A stretch of 19,407 nt of DNA from JAOUEA01 sp035711865. Its GTDB lineage: Bacteria; Actinomycetota; UBA4738; HRBIN12. The translations under genes and the position numbers were made by a program. The notes under the pieces were generated by a model. It did not search any database, had not been told where the DNA came from, and saw nothing but the letters and a program-made list of their open reading frames with translations. The stretch is from assembly GCA_035711865.1 (NCBI GenBank), contig DASTBT010000088.1, positions 1-19,407 on the forward strand, read 5' to 3'. Below, piece by piece: positions 1 through 6,862 of this stretch. Each line of letters begins with the position of its first letter. Position 1 is the first letter of the stretch.

Positions 1-81
1 CCACAGGCGTCCCGCTTCCCCGTCGATGTCCGAGACGCTCGTATCGGCGGCGACGACCTCCCGCAGCCCTTTCTCGCTCAC
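1..81 (-). CDS. gltA: citrate synthase, 5' end only (runs off left edge)
   Basis: Minus-strand reading from a GTG at 81 gives 27 residues up to the window edge, beginning (M)SEKGLREVVAADTSVSDID and continuing GEAGRLW. This matches the N-terminus of bacterial citrate synthase / 2-methylcitrate synthase, where GLxxVVAAxTxISxIDGExGxLxYRGY is characteristic. The enzyme condenses acetyl-CoA with oxaloacetate as the entry step of the TCA cycle. An AAGGA sits 11 nt before the GTG, which places it well if aligned to the full anti-Shine-Dalgarno. An in-frame ATG at 93 is the alternative start but has no ribosome site. The gene is divergent from isocitrate dehydrogenase 1, which fits its function. Citrate and methylcitrate synthase cannot be told apart from this fragment. 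Confidence 0.72.
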   Translation of the reverse strand, partial: MSEKGLREVVAADTSVSDIDGEAGRLW

Positions 82-232
82 GTGTGGCCACATCCTTGGG
101 TCCGGGGCGTGCTCGAACGCGCGCCGAGGGCCCGCGTGGTACGTGCGGGCTTCTGACAGGATAGTCGGCGGCTCGGTAGCCGAACAAAAAGCACACCGGG
201 TCCCGCACGACCACGGGCAGGAAGGACGGAGC
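82..232. promoter_or_regulatory. divergent gltA / icd1 promoter region with inverted repeat
   Basis: Intergenic region between two divergent TCA genes. Towards gltA (minus) there is TTGTTC (187-182), an 18-nt spacer, and TATCCT (163-158). Towards icd1 (plus) a weaker CTGACA (153-158) and TAGCCG (177-182) can be read. A perfect inverted repeat, CGGCT-CGGT-AGCCG (169-182), lies between the gltA -35 and -10 boxes and overlaps the icd1 box, so one regulator could act on both genes. This is read by eye; no regulator is assigned. Confidence 0.4.
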
Positions 233-1321
233 TTGGCCATCCGCGTCACCCTGATCCCCGGCGACGGCATCGGCCCCGAGGTGATGGAGGCCGCCCGGCG
301 AGCGATCGAGGCAACGGGGGTGGCGATCGACTGGGAGCGTCAGCCGATGGGCGCCGGAGCGTTCTCGCGCACGGGACGAGCGCTGCCCGCCGAGACCCTC
401 GATTCGATCCGCGCGAACCGCGCGGCGCTCAAAGGCCCCATCGAGACACCGGTCACCAGCGGCCTCCGCAGCTCGAACCTCGAGCTCCGCAAGTCGCTCG
501 ACCTGTACGCGAACGTGCGCCCGTGCAGGCTGTACCCGGGCGTGCCGAGCGTCTACGACGATGTCGACATCGTCGTTGTACGCGAGAACACCGAGGGCAT
601 GTACACGGGACTCGAGTTCGAGATGGGGACCGTGGCGGTGAAGGAGCTGATCGGGTTCGTCGAGGACACCACCGGCCGGCGGATCCGCGAAGACTCCGGG
701 GTCTCCATCAAGTCGATCAGCGAGCAGGGGAGCGAGCGCATCGTGCGGTTCGCCTTCGAGGAAGCTCGCCGGCGCGGCCGATCGAAGGTGACGGCCGGCC
801 ACAAGGCCAACATCATGAAGTTCAGCGACGGGCTCTTCCTCGAGGTGGCTCGCGAGGTGGCCGCCCGATTCCCCGAGGTCGCCTTCGAGGATCGCATCAT
901 CGACGCGCTCTGCATGCAGCTGATCCAGGCGCCGGAGCGCTTCGAGGTGCTCGTGATGCCCAACCTCTACGGTGACGTCGCCGCGGAGCTGTGCGCGGGG
1001 CTGATCGGCGGCACGGGCGTGGCTCCCGGCGGTCACTTCGGGGGGCCCGAGGGCGTCGACCTGGCGGTGTTCGAGGCGACCCACGGCACCGCTCCCGATC
1101 TCGCGGGCACGAACACCGCCGACCCGGTGGGAGCCATGCTCAGCGGTGCGATGCTGCTGCGCCACGTGGGCGAGGACGATGCGGGGGACCGGCTCGAGGC
1201 CTCGGTGGCGTCGGTGCTCGCCGACGGCACCCATCTCCCGAAGGATCTGCGCGCGCCCGGCGACGACCGTCCGCCGGCGGGAACGTTTCAGTTCGCCGAT
1301 ACGGTGATCGCCGGGCTCTAG
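233..1321 (+). CDS. NAD-type isocitrate dehydrogenase, divergent paralogue 1
   Basis: 362-aa member of the isocitrate/isopropylmalate dehydrogenase family; predicted to oxidatively decarboxylate isocitrate to 2-oxoglutarate in the cytoplasm. The start is TTG at 233, preceded at 6 nt by AGGAAGGA; the open frame continues upstream to 26 but with no family similarity. Visible motifs: IPGDGIGPEV near the N-terminus; the isocitrate-binding set S80, N82, R86, R96, R117, Y124 (RENTEGMYTG), K191 (GHKANIM), D224; and HGTAPD with D289, the residue type associated with NAD rather than NADP. LeuB-type features are absent. Oddities: the second metal-ligand position after GD248 is Glu (E252) instead of Asp, and the usual PGANIG loop is PGGHFG followed by about four extra residues. 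Homoisocitrate or another 3-hydroxy-acid substrate remains possible. Confidence 0.85.
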   Translation: MAIRVTLIPGDGIGPEVMEAARRAIEATGVAIDWERQPMGAGAFSRTGRALPAETLDSIRANRAALKGPIETPVTSGLRSSNLELRKSLDLYANVRPCRLYPGVPSVYDDVDIVVVRENTEGMYTGLEFEMGTVAVKELIGFVEDTTGRRIREDSGVSIKSISEQGSERIVRFAFEEARRRGRSKVTAGHKANIMKFSDGLFLEVAREVAARFPEVAFEDRIIDALCMQLIQAPERFEVLVMPNLYGDVAAELCAGLIGGTGVAPGGHFGGPEGVDLAVFEATHGTAPDLAGTNTADPVGAMLSGAMLLRHVGEDDAGDRLEASVASVLADGTHLPKDLRAPGDDRPPAGTFQFADTVIAGL

Positions 1322-1373
1322 TCCGTCCGTCGTGCGGCCGATGCTTCCCAGGTCGGAGCAGAGAGGACGTTCG

Positions 1374-1862
1374 GTGGGCGATACGAAGTCGTGTCCCGTG
1401 TGCAGGTCGGTGAACCACGCCGGTATCTCCCGCTGCATGAACTGCGGCTCCCCGATGGAGCTGCCGGCCGTGCCGGTCGGGCTCGACCTCGAGGACCTGC
1501 CGCCCGCTCCGCCCCCAGACCAAGCCGCATACGGCTGGAACGCGATGGTGGCCACGGCGCCACCGAGCCGGCGTCGAGGGTCGGGTGGGTTGTTGGTGTT
1601 CTTCGGCGTCGTCGCGACGTTGGCCTTCCTGGCCTGCCTCGCGATGTACTGGTCGGGCCCGGGCTTGGACTCCCCGTCCACGTTCGTCGTGCTCGCCCTG
1701 TTCACGATGTCCATCCTCGCCACCGTGTTCTGGTTCTGGATGTTGGTCGACGCGATCTCGAACTCGAAGGTGGGGTGGGCGCTCGCGATCTTCTTCTTCG
1801 GCACGATCGGAGCGCTCTGCTACTCGCTGTTCGGGCGGACCCCCAGGACCGCCAGCTTCTAG
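1374..1862 (+). CDS. zinc-ribbon membrane protein with PLDc_N-like C-terminus
   Basis: 162-aa protein read from GTG 1374, chosen because GAGAGGA ends 6 nt upstream; an ATG at 1332 has no such site. N-terminus: a CPVC...CMNC zinc ribbon (CxxC-x(12)-CxxC) followed by a Pro-rich linker. C-terminal half: three hydrophobic helices, the last two (FWFWMLVDAI, then GWALAIFFFGTIGALCYSLFGR) resembling the phospholipase-D nuclease N-terminal (PLDc_N) membrane module, which alone has no known catalytic role. Likely a small inner-membrane protein with a cytosolic zinc ribbon. It lies between icd1 and mdh on the same strand, but nothing ties it to central metabolism. Function unknown. Confidence 0.78.
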   Translation: MGDTKSCPVCRSVNHAGISRCMNCGSPMELPAVPVGLDLEDLPPAPPPDQAAYGWNAMVATAPPSRRRGSGGLLVFFGVVATLAFLACLAMYWSGPGLDSPSTFVVLALFTMSILATVFWFWMLVDAISNSKVGWALAIFFFGTIGALCYSLFGRTPRTASF

Positions 1863-1891
1863 CCTGCTGCCGCCCGGCATCGGACGTTCGA

Positions 1892-1927
1892 TAGCCTGGG
1901 GGTGGAAGACCGCCCGAACCCAAGGAG
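1892..1927 (+). promoter_or_regulatory. mdh -10 box and ribosome binding site
   Basis: TAGCCT at 1892-1897 is followed by a leader of about 30 nt and AAGGAG at 1922-1927, 5 nt before the mdh ATG. Unlike many genes here, mdh has a conventional leader with a Shine-Dalgarno, so it can be expressed independently of icd1. Confidence 0.4.
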
Positions 1928-1932
1928 CAGAC

Positions 1933-2856
1933 ATGAAGGTCACGGTCGTGGGGAGCGGCTTCGTCGGGCAGACGACCGCGATGCGCATCCTCGAGAAGGG
2001 CCTGGGCGACGTGGTCCTGATCGACATCATCGAAGGGAAGCCGCAGGGTCTCGCCTTGGATCTCAAGCAGGCCGCCGCGATCGAGGGTTACGAGCCTTCG
2101 ATCGTCGGCACGAACGACTACGCCGACACCGCCGGCAGCGACATCGTCGTGATCACGGCCGGGTTCCCCCGCCAGCCGGGCATGAGCCGCATGGACCTGC
2201 TCGGGAAGAACGCCGCGATCATGACCTCGGTGATCGACAGCGTCGTGCCGGGCTCGCCCGAGGCGATCGTCGTCGTCGTCTCGAACCCGCTCGACGAGAT
2301 GACCCATCTCGCCGCTGAGGCATCGGGCTTCCCGAAGGAGCGGGTCTTCGGCATGGCCGGGGTGCTCGACTCCGCCAGGCTGCGCCACTTCATCGCGGAG
2401 GCCACCGGCACATCCCCGTCGAAGGTCGAGGCGATCACGCTCGGCTCGCACGGCGACGCGATGATCGCGCTGCCGCGCCACGCCACGGTCGACGGCACGC
2501 CCCTGCCGGACCTGGTCGACGCCGCGGTGCTCGAGCGCCTGTTCCAACGCACGCGCGACGGGGGGGCGGAGATCGTGGGGCTGCTCACGACCGGCTCGGC
2601 GTTCTATGCGCCGAGCGCCTCGGTCGTGGCGATGGTCGAGGCGATCGTGAAGGACACGCATCGGCTGCTGCCCGTCTGCGCCTGGACGACGGGTCAGTAC
2701 GGCATCGACGGCGTCTACGTCGGGGTGCCGGCCAGGCTCGGGCGCAAGGGCGTCGAGGAGATCGTGGAGCTCGACCTGAACGAGCAGGAGCTCGCCGCGT
2801 TGCAGGACGCGGCCGAGGCGATCCGCGCCAAGTGCGCCGATCTCGCGAAGCTCTGA
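1933..2856 (+). CDS. mdh: malate dehydrogenase (LDH-like type)
   Basis: 307-aa NAD-dependent malate dehydrogenase, interconverting malate and oxaloacetate as the last TCA step. The ATG at 1933 is preceded by AAGGAG at 5 nt. Visible: GSGFVGQ dinucleotide loop (residues 7-13); acidic D31 at the end of the second strand, consistent with NAD; active-site loop PRQPGMSRMD with R80 at the specificity position (Arg for malate, where lactate dehydrogenases carry Gln) and R86; VSNPLD with N118; D146 and R149 (GVLDSAR); and catalytic H173 in GSHGD. Length and motifs match the LDH-like MDH family of Actinobacteria and Chloroflexi. It converges with the phosphoesterase gene, the two stop codons lying 7 nt apart. 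Confidence 0.96.
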   Translation: MKVTVVGSGFVGQTTAMRILEKGLGDVVLIDIIEGKPQGLALDLKQAAAIEGYEPSIVGTNDYADTAGSDIVVITAGFPRQPGMSRMDLLGKNAAIMTSVIDSVVPGSPEAIVVVVSNPLDEMTHLAAEASGFPKERVFGMAGVLDSARLRHFIAEATGTSPSKVEAITLGSHGDAMIALPRHATVDGTPLPDLVDAAVLERLFQRTRDGGAEIVGLLTTGSAFYAPSASVVAMVEAIVKDTHRLLPVCAWTTGQYGIDGVYVGVPARLGRKGVEEIVELDLNEQELAALQDAAEAIRAKCADLAKL

Positions 2857-2863
2857 TCGCCGA

Positions 2864-3775
2864 TCATCGGTGGCAGGCGGTCGACCCGCGGTCGGCCACC
2901 GTTCCATCCACGCGGAGGAACCTCCATGTGTACGAGGAGGCTCGAAGCTCCATCCGGATCATTCCGAGCCCGTGGAGGCGCATGCGGCTGCCACGCAGGG
3001 GGTCGCCGCGGAAGGGATTGCCGCCGCTGCTCCCGCCGGTGCCGATCACGAACTCCTGGATGCCGTTGACCGAGGGGCGGCCGCTCGGCAACAGCCGCGC
3101 GAACCGCTCGTAGTGGTGCTCGTGCCCGTTGAGCACGACGTCCACGCCGTGTGCGTGCAGCGCCCGCCAGAAGGGAGCCATGTCATCGTCCGATCCGTGC
3201 CGGGTACCGCTCGAGAACCGAGGGTGGTGCCAGTACGCGAGCTCACATCGATCGCGGTTGCGACGCAGGTCTCGGCGGAGCCACCTGAGCTGCCGCGATG
3301 AGGGTCGGCCGCCGTTCGACGAGTTCAGCGCGATCAGGTGCCACCTCCCGAGGTTGAAGCTGTAGTAACCGTGCGAAGGGTGCGCGCGCCTGCCGAAGTA
3401 CCGGAAATACCCGCGAGCATCCGAGTGGTACTCGTGGTTCCCCGGAACGGGGTGCGTCTTCTTGATGAACCGCCCCCAGGTGGGGTCGTACGACGACCGG
3501 TAGTCGTCGATGAGGCCGTCGTCGTACTGCGTGTCGCCGAGCGGAAGCAGAGCCGAGAATCGACGGCTGCCGATCAGCGCAGCGGTCTCGCGTTGCCCGC
3601 GGCTCGGCTCACCGGGGGCAGCGATGTCGCCCGCAGCCATGATCACGGGCCATCTCCGCCGCGCGCGAGCATCGAGATCGGTCGCATCGGGCTGGTGCGC
3701 GGAGGTCGGGAGCGACGGGAGCAACGAGATCAGGCCCACGATCGCCCCGACCGCGATCGATCGGGGGCTGTGCAT
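2864..3775 (-). CDS. secreted metallophosphoesterase (calcineurin / purple acid phosphatase-like)
   Basis: 303-aa protein with a signal peptide (MHSPRS, hydrophobic AVGAIVGLISLLPSLP, probable cleavage after TSA near residue 26). The dimetal phosphoesterase motifs appear in order: GDIA, LGDTQY, PGNHEY, YWHHPRF and NGHEHHYER, which together supply the metal-binding Asp, Asn and His residues. This arrangement is that of extracellular purple-acid-phosphatase-like hydrolases; the substrate is not predictable, and phosphate scavenging is one option. The ATG at 3775 has a weak AGGA 9 nt upstream. It lies 14 nt downstream of the membrane protein gene on the same strand, so the two may be co-transcribed. 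It is convergent with mdh. Confidence 0.9.
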   Translation of the reverse strand: MHSPRSIAVGAIVGLISLLPSLPTSAHQPDATDLDARARRRWPVIMAAGDIAAPGEPSRGQRETAALIGSRRFSALLPLGDTQYDDGLIDDYRSSYDPTWGRFIKKTHPVPGNHEYHSDARGYFRYFGRRAHPSHGYYSFNLGRWHLIALNSSNGGRPSSRQLRWLRRDLRRNRDRCELAYWHHPRFSSGTRHGSDDDMAPFWRALHAHGVDVVLNGHEHHYERFARLLPSGRPSVNGIQEFVIGTGGSSGGNPFRGDPLRGSRMRLHGLGMIRMELRASSYTWRFLRVDGTVADRGSTACHR

Positions 3776-3789
3776 GGCCAGCAGTCCTA

Positions 3790-4392
3790 TCAGGTTTCGC
3801 GGGGCCCGAACTCATCCGCCCGGCGTACGGCCGTCTGCGCGGTGTCGCGCCGGACCCACGTGAGCAGCAGCGATCCACCGAGCGCGCCGAGCGCCCCGCC
3901 GCCCAGGGCGACGAAGGGTCCCTGGGCCGGACGCACCCGCATCAGCTCCTCGACCTGTGCGCGTTGGTCCGCGCTCGCGGTGCCTCCGGGCCCGAGGTCG
4001 GCGAGCATCTCGTCGACGGCTTCGTTCTCGAGGCGGTCCGGTGACGTGGCGAGCGATAGGCCGGCGACGACGACCGCGAGCACGGCCGCGGTCAGGAGGC
4101 CGACCGCGGCCCACTTCGCTCGGCTGCCGGCCCGCGACGCGCGGGTGATGCCCAGGCAGACGAGCATGACCAGGCCGAGCGCCAGCACGATCAGGCCGTC
4201 CGGGAGGTCGATGCCGTAGTAGGTGGGGGTGAGCGCTTCGGGGAGCCCTTCGAGACCCGTTCGCGCCCACGGAAGCAACGCCCCGATGCAGACGAGCGCT
4301 CCACCGAGGGCTCCGGCGAGGAAGCCGGCGAGGCGGAGCGACGTGCGCCCGTCGCCGGCGGGGGGTTCCGGTGGCGGAGGAGGCTCGATCAC
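3790..4392 (-). CDS. four-helix membrane protein of unknown function
   Basis: 200-aa protein read from GTG 4392. That start puts the proline-rich IEPPPPPEPP at the very N-terminus and avoids overlap with the divergent small gene; upstream in-frame starts up to 4527 run through the divergent promoter and small ORF. Four hydrophobic segments lie at about residues 20-42 (ending GALLPWA), 66-83, 93-115 and 163-185. Between helices 3 and 4 there is an acidic region rich in Glu and Asp (DRLENEAVDEMLADLG) that should be extracytoplasmic. The GALLPW ending of helix 1 is common in actinobacterial multi-pass proteins of unknown role. I do not recognise the family. It may be co-transcribed with the phosphoesterase downstream. 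Confidence 0.72.
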   Translation of the reverse strand: MIEPPPPPEPPAGDGRTSLRLAGFLAGALGGALVCIGALLPWARTGLEGLPEALTPTYYGIDLPDGLIVLALGLVMLVCLGITRASRAGSRAKWAAVGLLTAAVLAVVVAGLSLATSPDRLENEAVDEMLADLGPGGTASADQRAQVEELMRVRPAQGPFVALGGGALGALGGSLLLTWVRRDTAQTAVRRADEFGPRET

Positions 4393-4455
4393 GTGCGCAT
4401 CGTGGCATCCCGCGCGAGGGGTTCCAACCACGCCTGCCGGAGCCGGTGCGCCGGG

Positions 4456-4468
4456 TACGATCGGGGGG
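4456..4468 (+). promoter_or_regulatory. leaderless promoter of the 53-aa Cys-tailed gene
   Basis: TACGAT at 4456-4461 ends 7 nt before the ATG at 4469, so transcription would begin at or next to the start codon. The run of six G between box and ATG is the only ribosome-site-like sequence. Confidence 0.42.
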
Positions 4469-4630
4469 ATGCGGTCCCGCGGACGGGTGCGAAAGCACAT
4501 CGAGGGGTTCTTCACGAACTGGCGCAACCCCGACTACGGGTTCGTGGAGAAGGTCGGGCTCACGTTCCGCAACCGCGCCAGAGCGCTCGCCCACGGGTGC
4601 TGTGGCAACCACGGCCAACCCGGCTGTTGA
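4469..4630 (+). CDS. 53-aa basic small protein with CCGNHGQPGC tail
   Basis: ATG 4469 to TGA 4630. The protein has a basic N-terminus (MRSRGRVRKH), an aromatic central stretch (FFTNWRNPDYGFVEKV), a second basic stretch (FRNRARAL), and ends in the Cys-Gly motif CCGNHGQPGC with cysteines at 44, 45 and 53. I recall small actinobacterial hypothetical proteins ending in similar CCGxxGxPGC tails, but cannot name the family. There is no signal peptide or clear membrane helix. The short, compositionally distinct protein with an in-place promoter and its own intergenic space argues for a real gene. It is divergent from the membrane-protein gene and convergent with icd2. The Cys tail could bind metal or be a modification site; both are guesses. 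Confidence 0.68.
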   Translation: MRSRGRVRKHIEGFFTNWRNPDYGFVEKVGLTFRNRARALAHGCCGNHGQPGC

Positions 4631-4644
4631 CGCCTCGACGACGA

Positions 4645-4656
4645 CCCCGGTCGGGG
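4645..4656. terminator. weak inverted repeat between convergent genes
   Basis: CCCCG-GT-CGGGG lies 15 nt after the stop of the small gene and about 50 nt beyond the stop of icd2, which reads towards it. No T-tract follows on either strand. It could act as a bidirectional terminator of the U-less type, but the stem is short. Confidence 0.2.
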
Positions 4657-4705
4657 CCGCGACGGGCGCCACGACCATCCGCGCGACCACTGAGGATCGC
4701 AACGT

Positions 4706-5788
4706 TCAGCTCGGGCTGTGCTCCCAGGCTGTGACCTGCGTCGCGACTTCCTCGCCCACCTGCATCGTCGTCGACGAGCCGCCGAGATCGGGGGTGCGGA
4801 TCTCGCCGCGAGCCAGCACCTCGTCGACCGCCCATTCCACGTTCTCCGCCGCCGTCTGCTGTCCGAGGTGGCGCAGCATCATCGCGCCCGACAGGATCAT
4901 CGCGATCGGGTTCGCTTTGCCCTGCCCGGCGATGTCGGGCGCGCTGCCGTGCACGGGCTCGAACACCGCGTACTCCCACCCGATGTTCGCGCCGGGGATC
5001 AGCCCGAGGCCGCCGACGAGGCCGGCGCACAGGTCGCTGATGATGTCGCCGTAGAGGTTCGGCAGCAGCAACACGTCGAATTGGGCGGGCCTGCTCGCCA
5101 GGCGGCTGGTCAGGTGATCGATCTGGACCTCGTCCCACCCGATGTCGGGATAGGCCCGCGATTCCTGTTGGGCCGTCCGCAGGAACAAGCCGTCGGAGTA
5201 GCGCATCACGGGTGCCTTGTGTCCGACCGTGATCTGCTTCCTCCCGTTCGCGCGCGCGTATTCGAACGCGAAGCGGACGATGCGCCGCGTGCCGCTCACG
5301 CTGATCGGCTTCACCGTGATGCCGGCATCGTCGCGCAGCTCGTATCCGCCCAGCGTCCGAAGCTCCTCGCGGAGCGCAGCGGCCTCGGACGAGCCCCGCT
5401 CGAACTCGATGCCCGCGTAGAGATCCTCGGTGTTCTCGCGCACGACGACGAGATCGACGCTCGGGTGGCGGATCGGCACGCCCGGCAGCGCGCGAGCGGG
5501 TCGGACCGCGCCGAACAGGTCGAGCCCCTGGCGAAGGGCGACGTTCACGCTGCGGAATCCGGTTCCGACCGGCGTCGTGATGGGTCCTTTGAGCGCGACG
5601 CGGCTGTCGCGGATCGCCCGGAGCGTCTCCTCGGGCATCAGCTCGCCGTAGTCCTCGAGGGCGGCGGTGCCGGCGTGGCGTTCGATCCACTCGATGCCGA
5701 CGTCGGCGGCGTCGAGCACCAGGCGAGCGGCCGCGGCCACCTCGGGGCCGATGCCGTCGCCGGGGATCAGGGTGACTCGGTGGGTCAT
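4706..5788 (-). CDS. NAD-type isocitrate dehydrogenase, paralogue 2
   Basis: 360-aa isocitrate/isopropylmalate dehydrogenase family member, only distantly similar to the paralogue at 233-1321. The substrate set is present: S80, N82, R86 (FRSVNVALR), R96, R117, Y124 (RENTEDLYAG), K191, D224, and metal ligands D248 and D252 (NLYGDIISDLCAG). HGSAPD with D285 indicates NAD. Differences from the family: the Asn two residues after the catalytic Lys is Pro (GHKAPVM), and the usual YANVRPC is FGAVRPA. RENTEDLYAGIEFE and PGANIG are typical of prokaryotic isocitrate dehydrogenases, so this looks the more canonical TCA enzyme of the two. ATG 5788 has a TATCGT box 8 nt upstream and little ribosome site. 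It lies 40 nt downstream of the rodZ-like gene on the same strand. Confidence 0.87.
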   Translation of the reverse strand: MTHRVTLIPGDGIGPEVAAAARLVLDAADVGIEWIERHAGTAALEDYGELMPEETLRAIRDSRVALKGPITTPVGTGFRSVNVALRQGLDLFGAVRPARALPGVPIRHPSVDLVVVRENTEDLYAGIEFERGSSEAAALREELRTLGGYELRDDAGITVKPISVSGTRRIVRFAFEYARANGRKQITVGHKAPVMRYSDGLFLRTAQQESRAYPDIGWDEVQIDHLTSRLASRPAQFDVLLLPNLYGDIISDLCAGLVGGLGLIPGANIGWEYAVFEPVHGSAPDIAGQGKANPIAMILSGAMMLRHLGQQTAAENVEWAVDEVLARGEIRTPDLGGSSTTMQVGEEVATQVTAWEHSPS

Positions 5789-5802
5789 CGTGCGGAACGA
5801 TA
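5789..5802 (-). promoter_or_regulatory. near-leaderless -10 box of icd2
   Basis: On the minus strand TATCGT (5802-5797) ends 8 nt before the icd2 ATG. It gives icd2 a possible promoter separate from the rodZ-like gene upstream. Confidence 0.38.
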
Positions 5803-5828
5803 GCGGGGCGGCGCCCGCATTCGGTCCG

Positions 5829-6719
5829 TCAGACCGAGACGACGCGGCCGTCGCGCAGCGCGAACGCGAGGTCGACGATCGCGCCGGAGACTCCGGTGCG
5901 CACGGATCGGCCGTTCACCGTGAGCTCTGCCGCGCCAGCGTCGCCCAGTCGCAGCTCCATCCGACGGTCCGCTCGTAGGCGGACCGTCTCCCCGGCGGGG
6001 ACGGTCGCTTCCCGCACGGTCTCGCCGTCGACGACCGCGAGGATCCAGCAGTCCCGGGACAGCTCGATCACGGCGCGGACCGACGAGTCGTCGGCGGGCG
6101 GCGGCGTCGGAGGCTCCCTGCTGGGCGGCTGGGGGTCCACGACCGCACTCGGTGGCGGAGCGGTGCCGGCGTCGGGCTCCCGGCCGTCGCGGGCCGCGAG
6201 AGAACCGACGACCAACAGCGCGATCAGCAGGAGCGTCGCACCGACGGCCCACCCCCGTGGGTGCGGGGCCCTCGTCACGCGCTTCGGCTCCGGCAGCCGC
6301 ACCGGGGCCGGGGCGGCCGCCTCGTCGAAGCGCCGCACCAGCGGTTCGGGGTCGAGGCCGAGGTGGGACGCGTACTCGCGCAGGAAGAACCGGCCGTAGA
6401 CGCGGCCGGGGTAGGGCTCGAACGAGCCCGGATCGCCGTGCTCGAGGTCGCGCAGGTACGACGGGCGGATCCGGGTGAACCGAGCCGCCTGCTCGAGCGT
6501 CTCGCCGCGAGCCACGCGGCCGGTGCGGAGCGTCTCCCCGACGTCGGCCGAGCGTGCGGATGGCGATCGCGCCGTGACCGCCCCGTCCTGGGGCGTGCCG
6601 CAGAACGAGCAGCTCGCTCGCTCCGAGGCGACGTCGAGGTGCAGCAGATCGAGGTGCGCGCCACAGGTCGCGCACTCGAACTCCGCGGATGGGGAAGCGG
6701 CTCTCGCCTCCGCGCGCAT
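5829..6719 (-). CDS. RodZ-like helix-turn-helix membrane protein with N-terminal zinc ribbon
   Basis: 296 aa. Domains in order: a CxxC-CxxC zinc ribbon (C16, C19, C37, C40); a RodZ-type HTH (about 59-125, GETLRTGRVARGETLEQAARFTRI with downstream YPGRVYGRFFLREYASHLGLD); one transmembrane helix (157-175); a Pro-rich linker (180-210); and a C-terminal beta-rich domain (about 215-287) resembling DUF4115 of RodZ. RodZ links MreB to the cell wall in rod-shaped cells; whether this protein does so is unknown, since no mre genes are in the window. The appended zinc ribbon is not part of standard RodZ. ATG 6719 is preceded by GGAGTGAG, a good ribosome site. It may be transcribed with icd2 downstream. 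Confidence 0.85.
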   Translation of the reverse strand: MRAEARAASPSAEFECATCGAHLDLLHLDVASERASCSFCGTPQDGAVTARSPSARSADVGETLRTGRVARGETLEQAARFTRIRPSYLRDLEHGDPGSFEPYPGRVYGRFFLREYASHLGLDPEPLVRRFDEAAAPAPVRLPEPKRVTRAPHPRGWAVGATLLLIALLVVGSLAARDGREPDAGTAPPPSAVVDPQPPSREPPTPPPADDSSVRAVIELSRDCWILAVVDGETVREATVPAGETVRLRADRRMELRLGDAGAAELTVNGRSVRTGVSGAIVDLAFALRDGRVVSV

Positions 6720-6862
6720 ATCTCACTCCAGGTGCAGTGCTCCTCGGTGAGGAGCATCCCGGCCATGGGACCTGTCATTCCTATGTCCGAGGGACGACGC
6801 GCGTCAAACGCGCTGGTCGCACACGGTGGCGGAGAGCCTCGCCCCGCCGCCTGCGCGGGAGG

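Noticed and set aside
26..232. In-frame upstream extension of icd1 from ATG 26
   Set aside because: The added 69 residues have no family similarity and run through the divergent gltA start and promoter; TTG 233 has a strong ribosome site.
1585..1932. Upstream in-frame extension of mdh
   Set aside because: It overlaps the zinc-ribbon gene in another frame, and the translation is low-complexity Arg/Ser/Pro. ATG 1933 has AAGGAG and gives the correct N-terminus.
1140..2066. Minus-strand open frames opposite icd1, the zinc-ribbon gene and mdh
   Set aside because: They lie antisense to genes with clear motifs and translate to low-complexity Arg/His/Pro sequence.
6799..6813. GCGCGT-CAA-ACGCGC hairpin between the cyclase remnant and the rodZ-like gene
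   Set aside because: A perfect 6-bp stem, but with a three-base loop, no T-tract and GC-rich surroundings, so chance is a sufficient explanation; no function is claimed.
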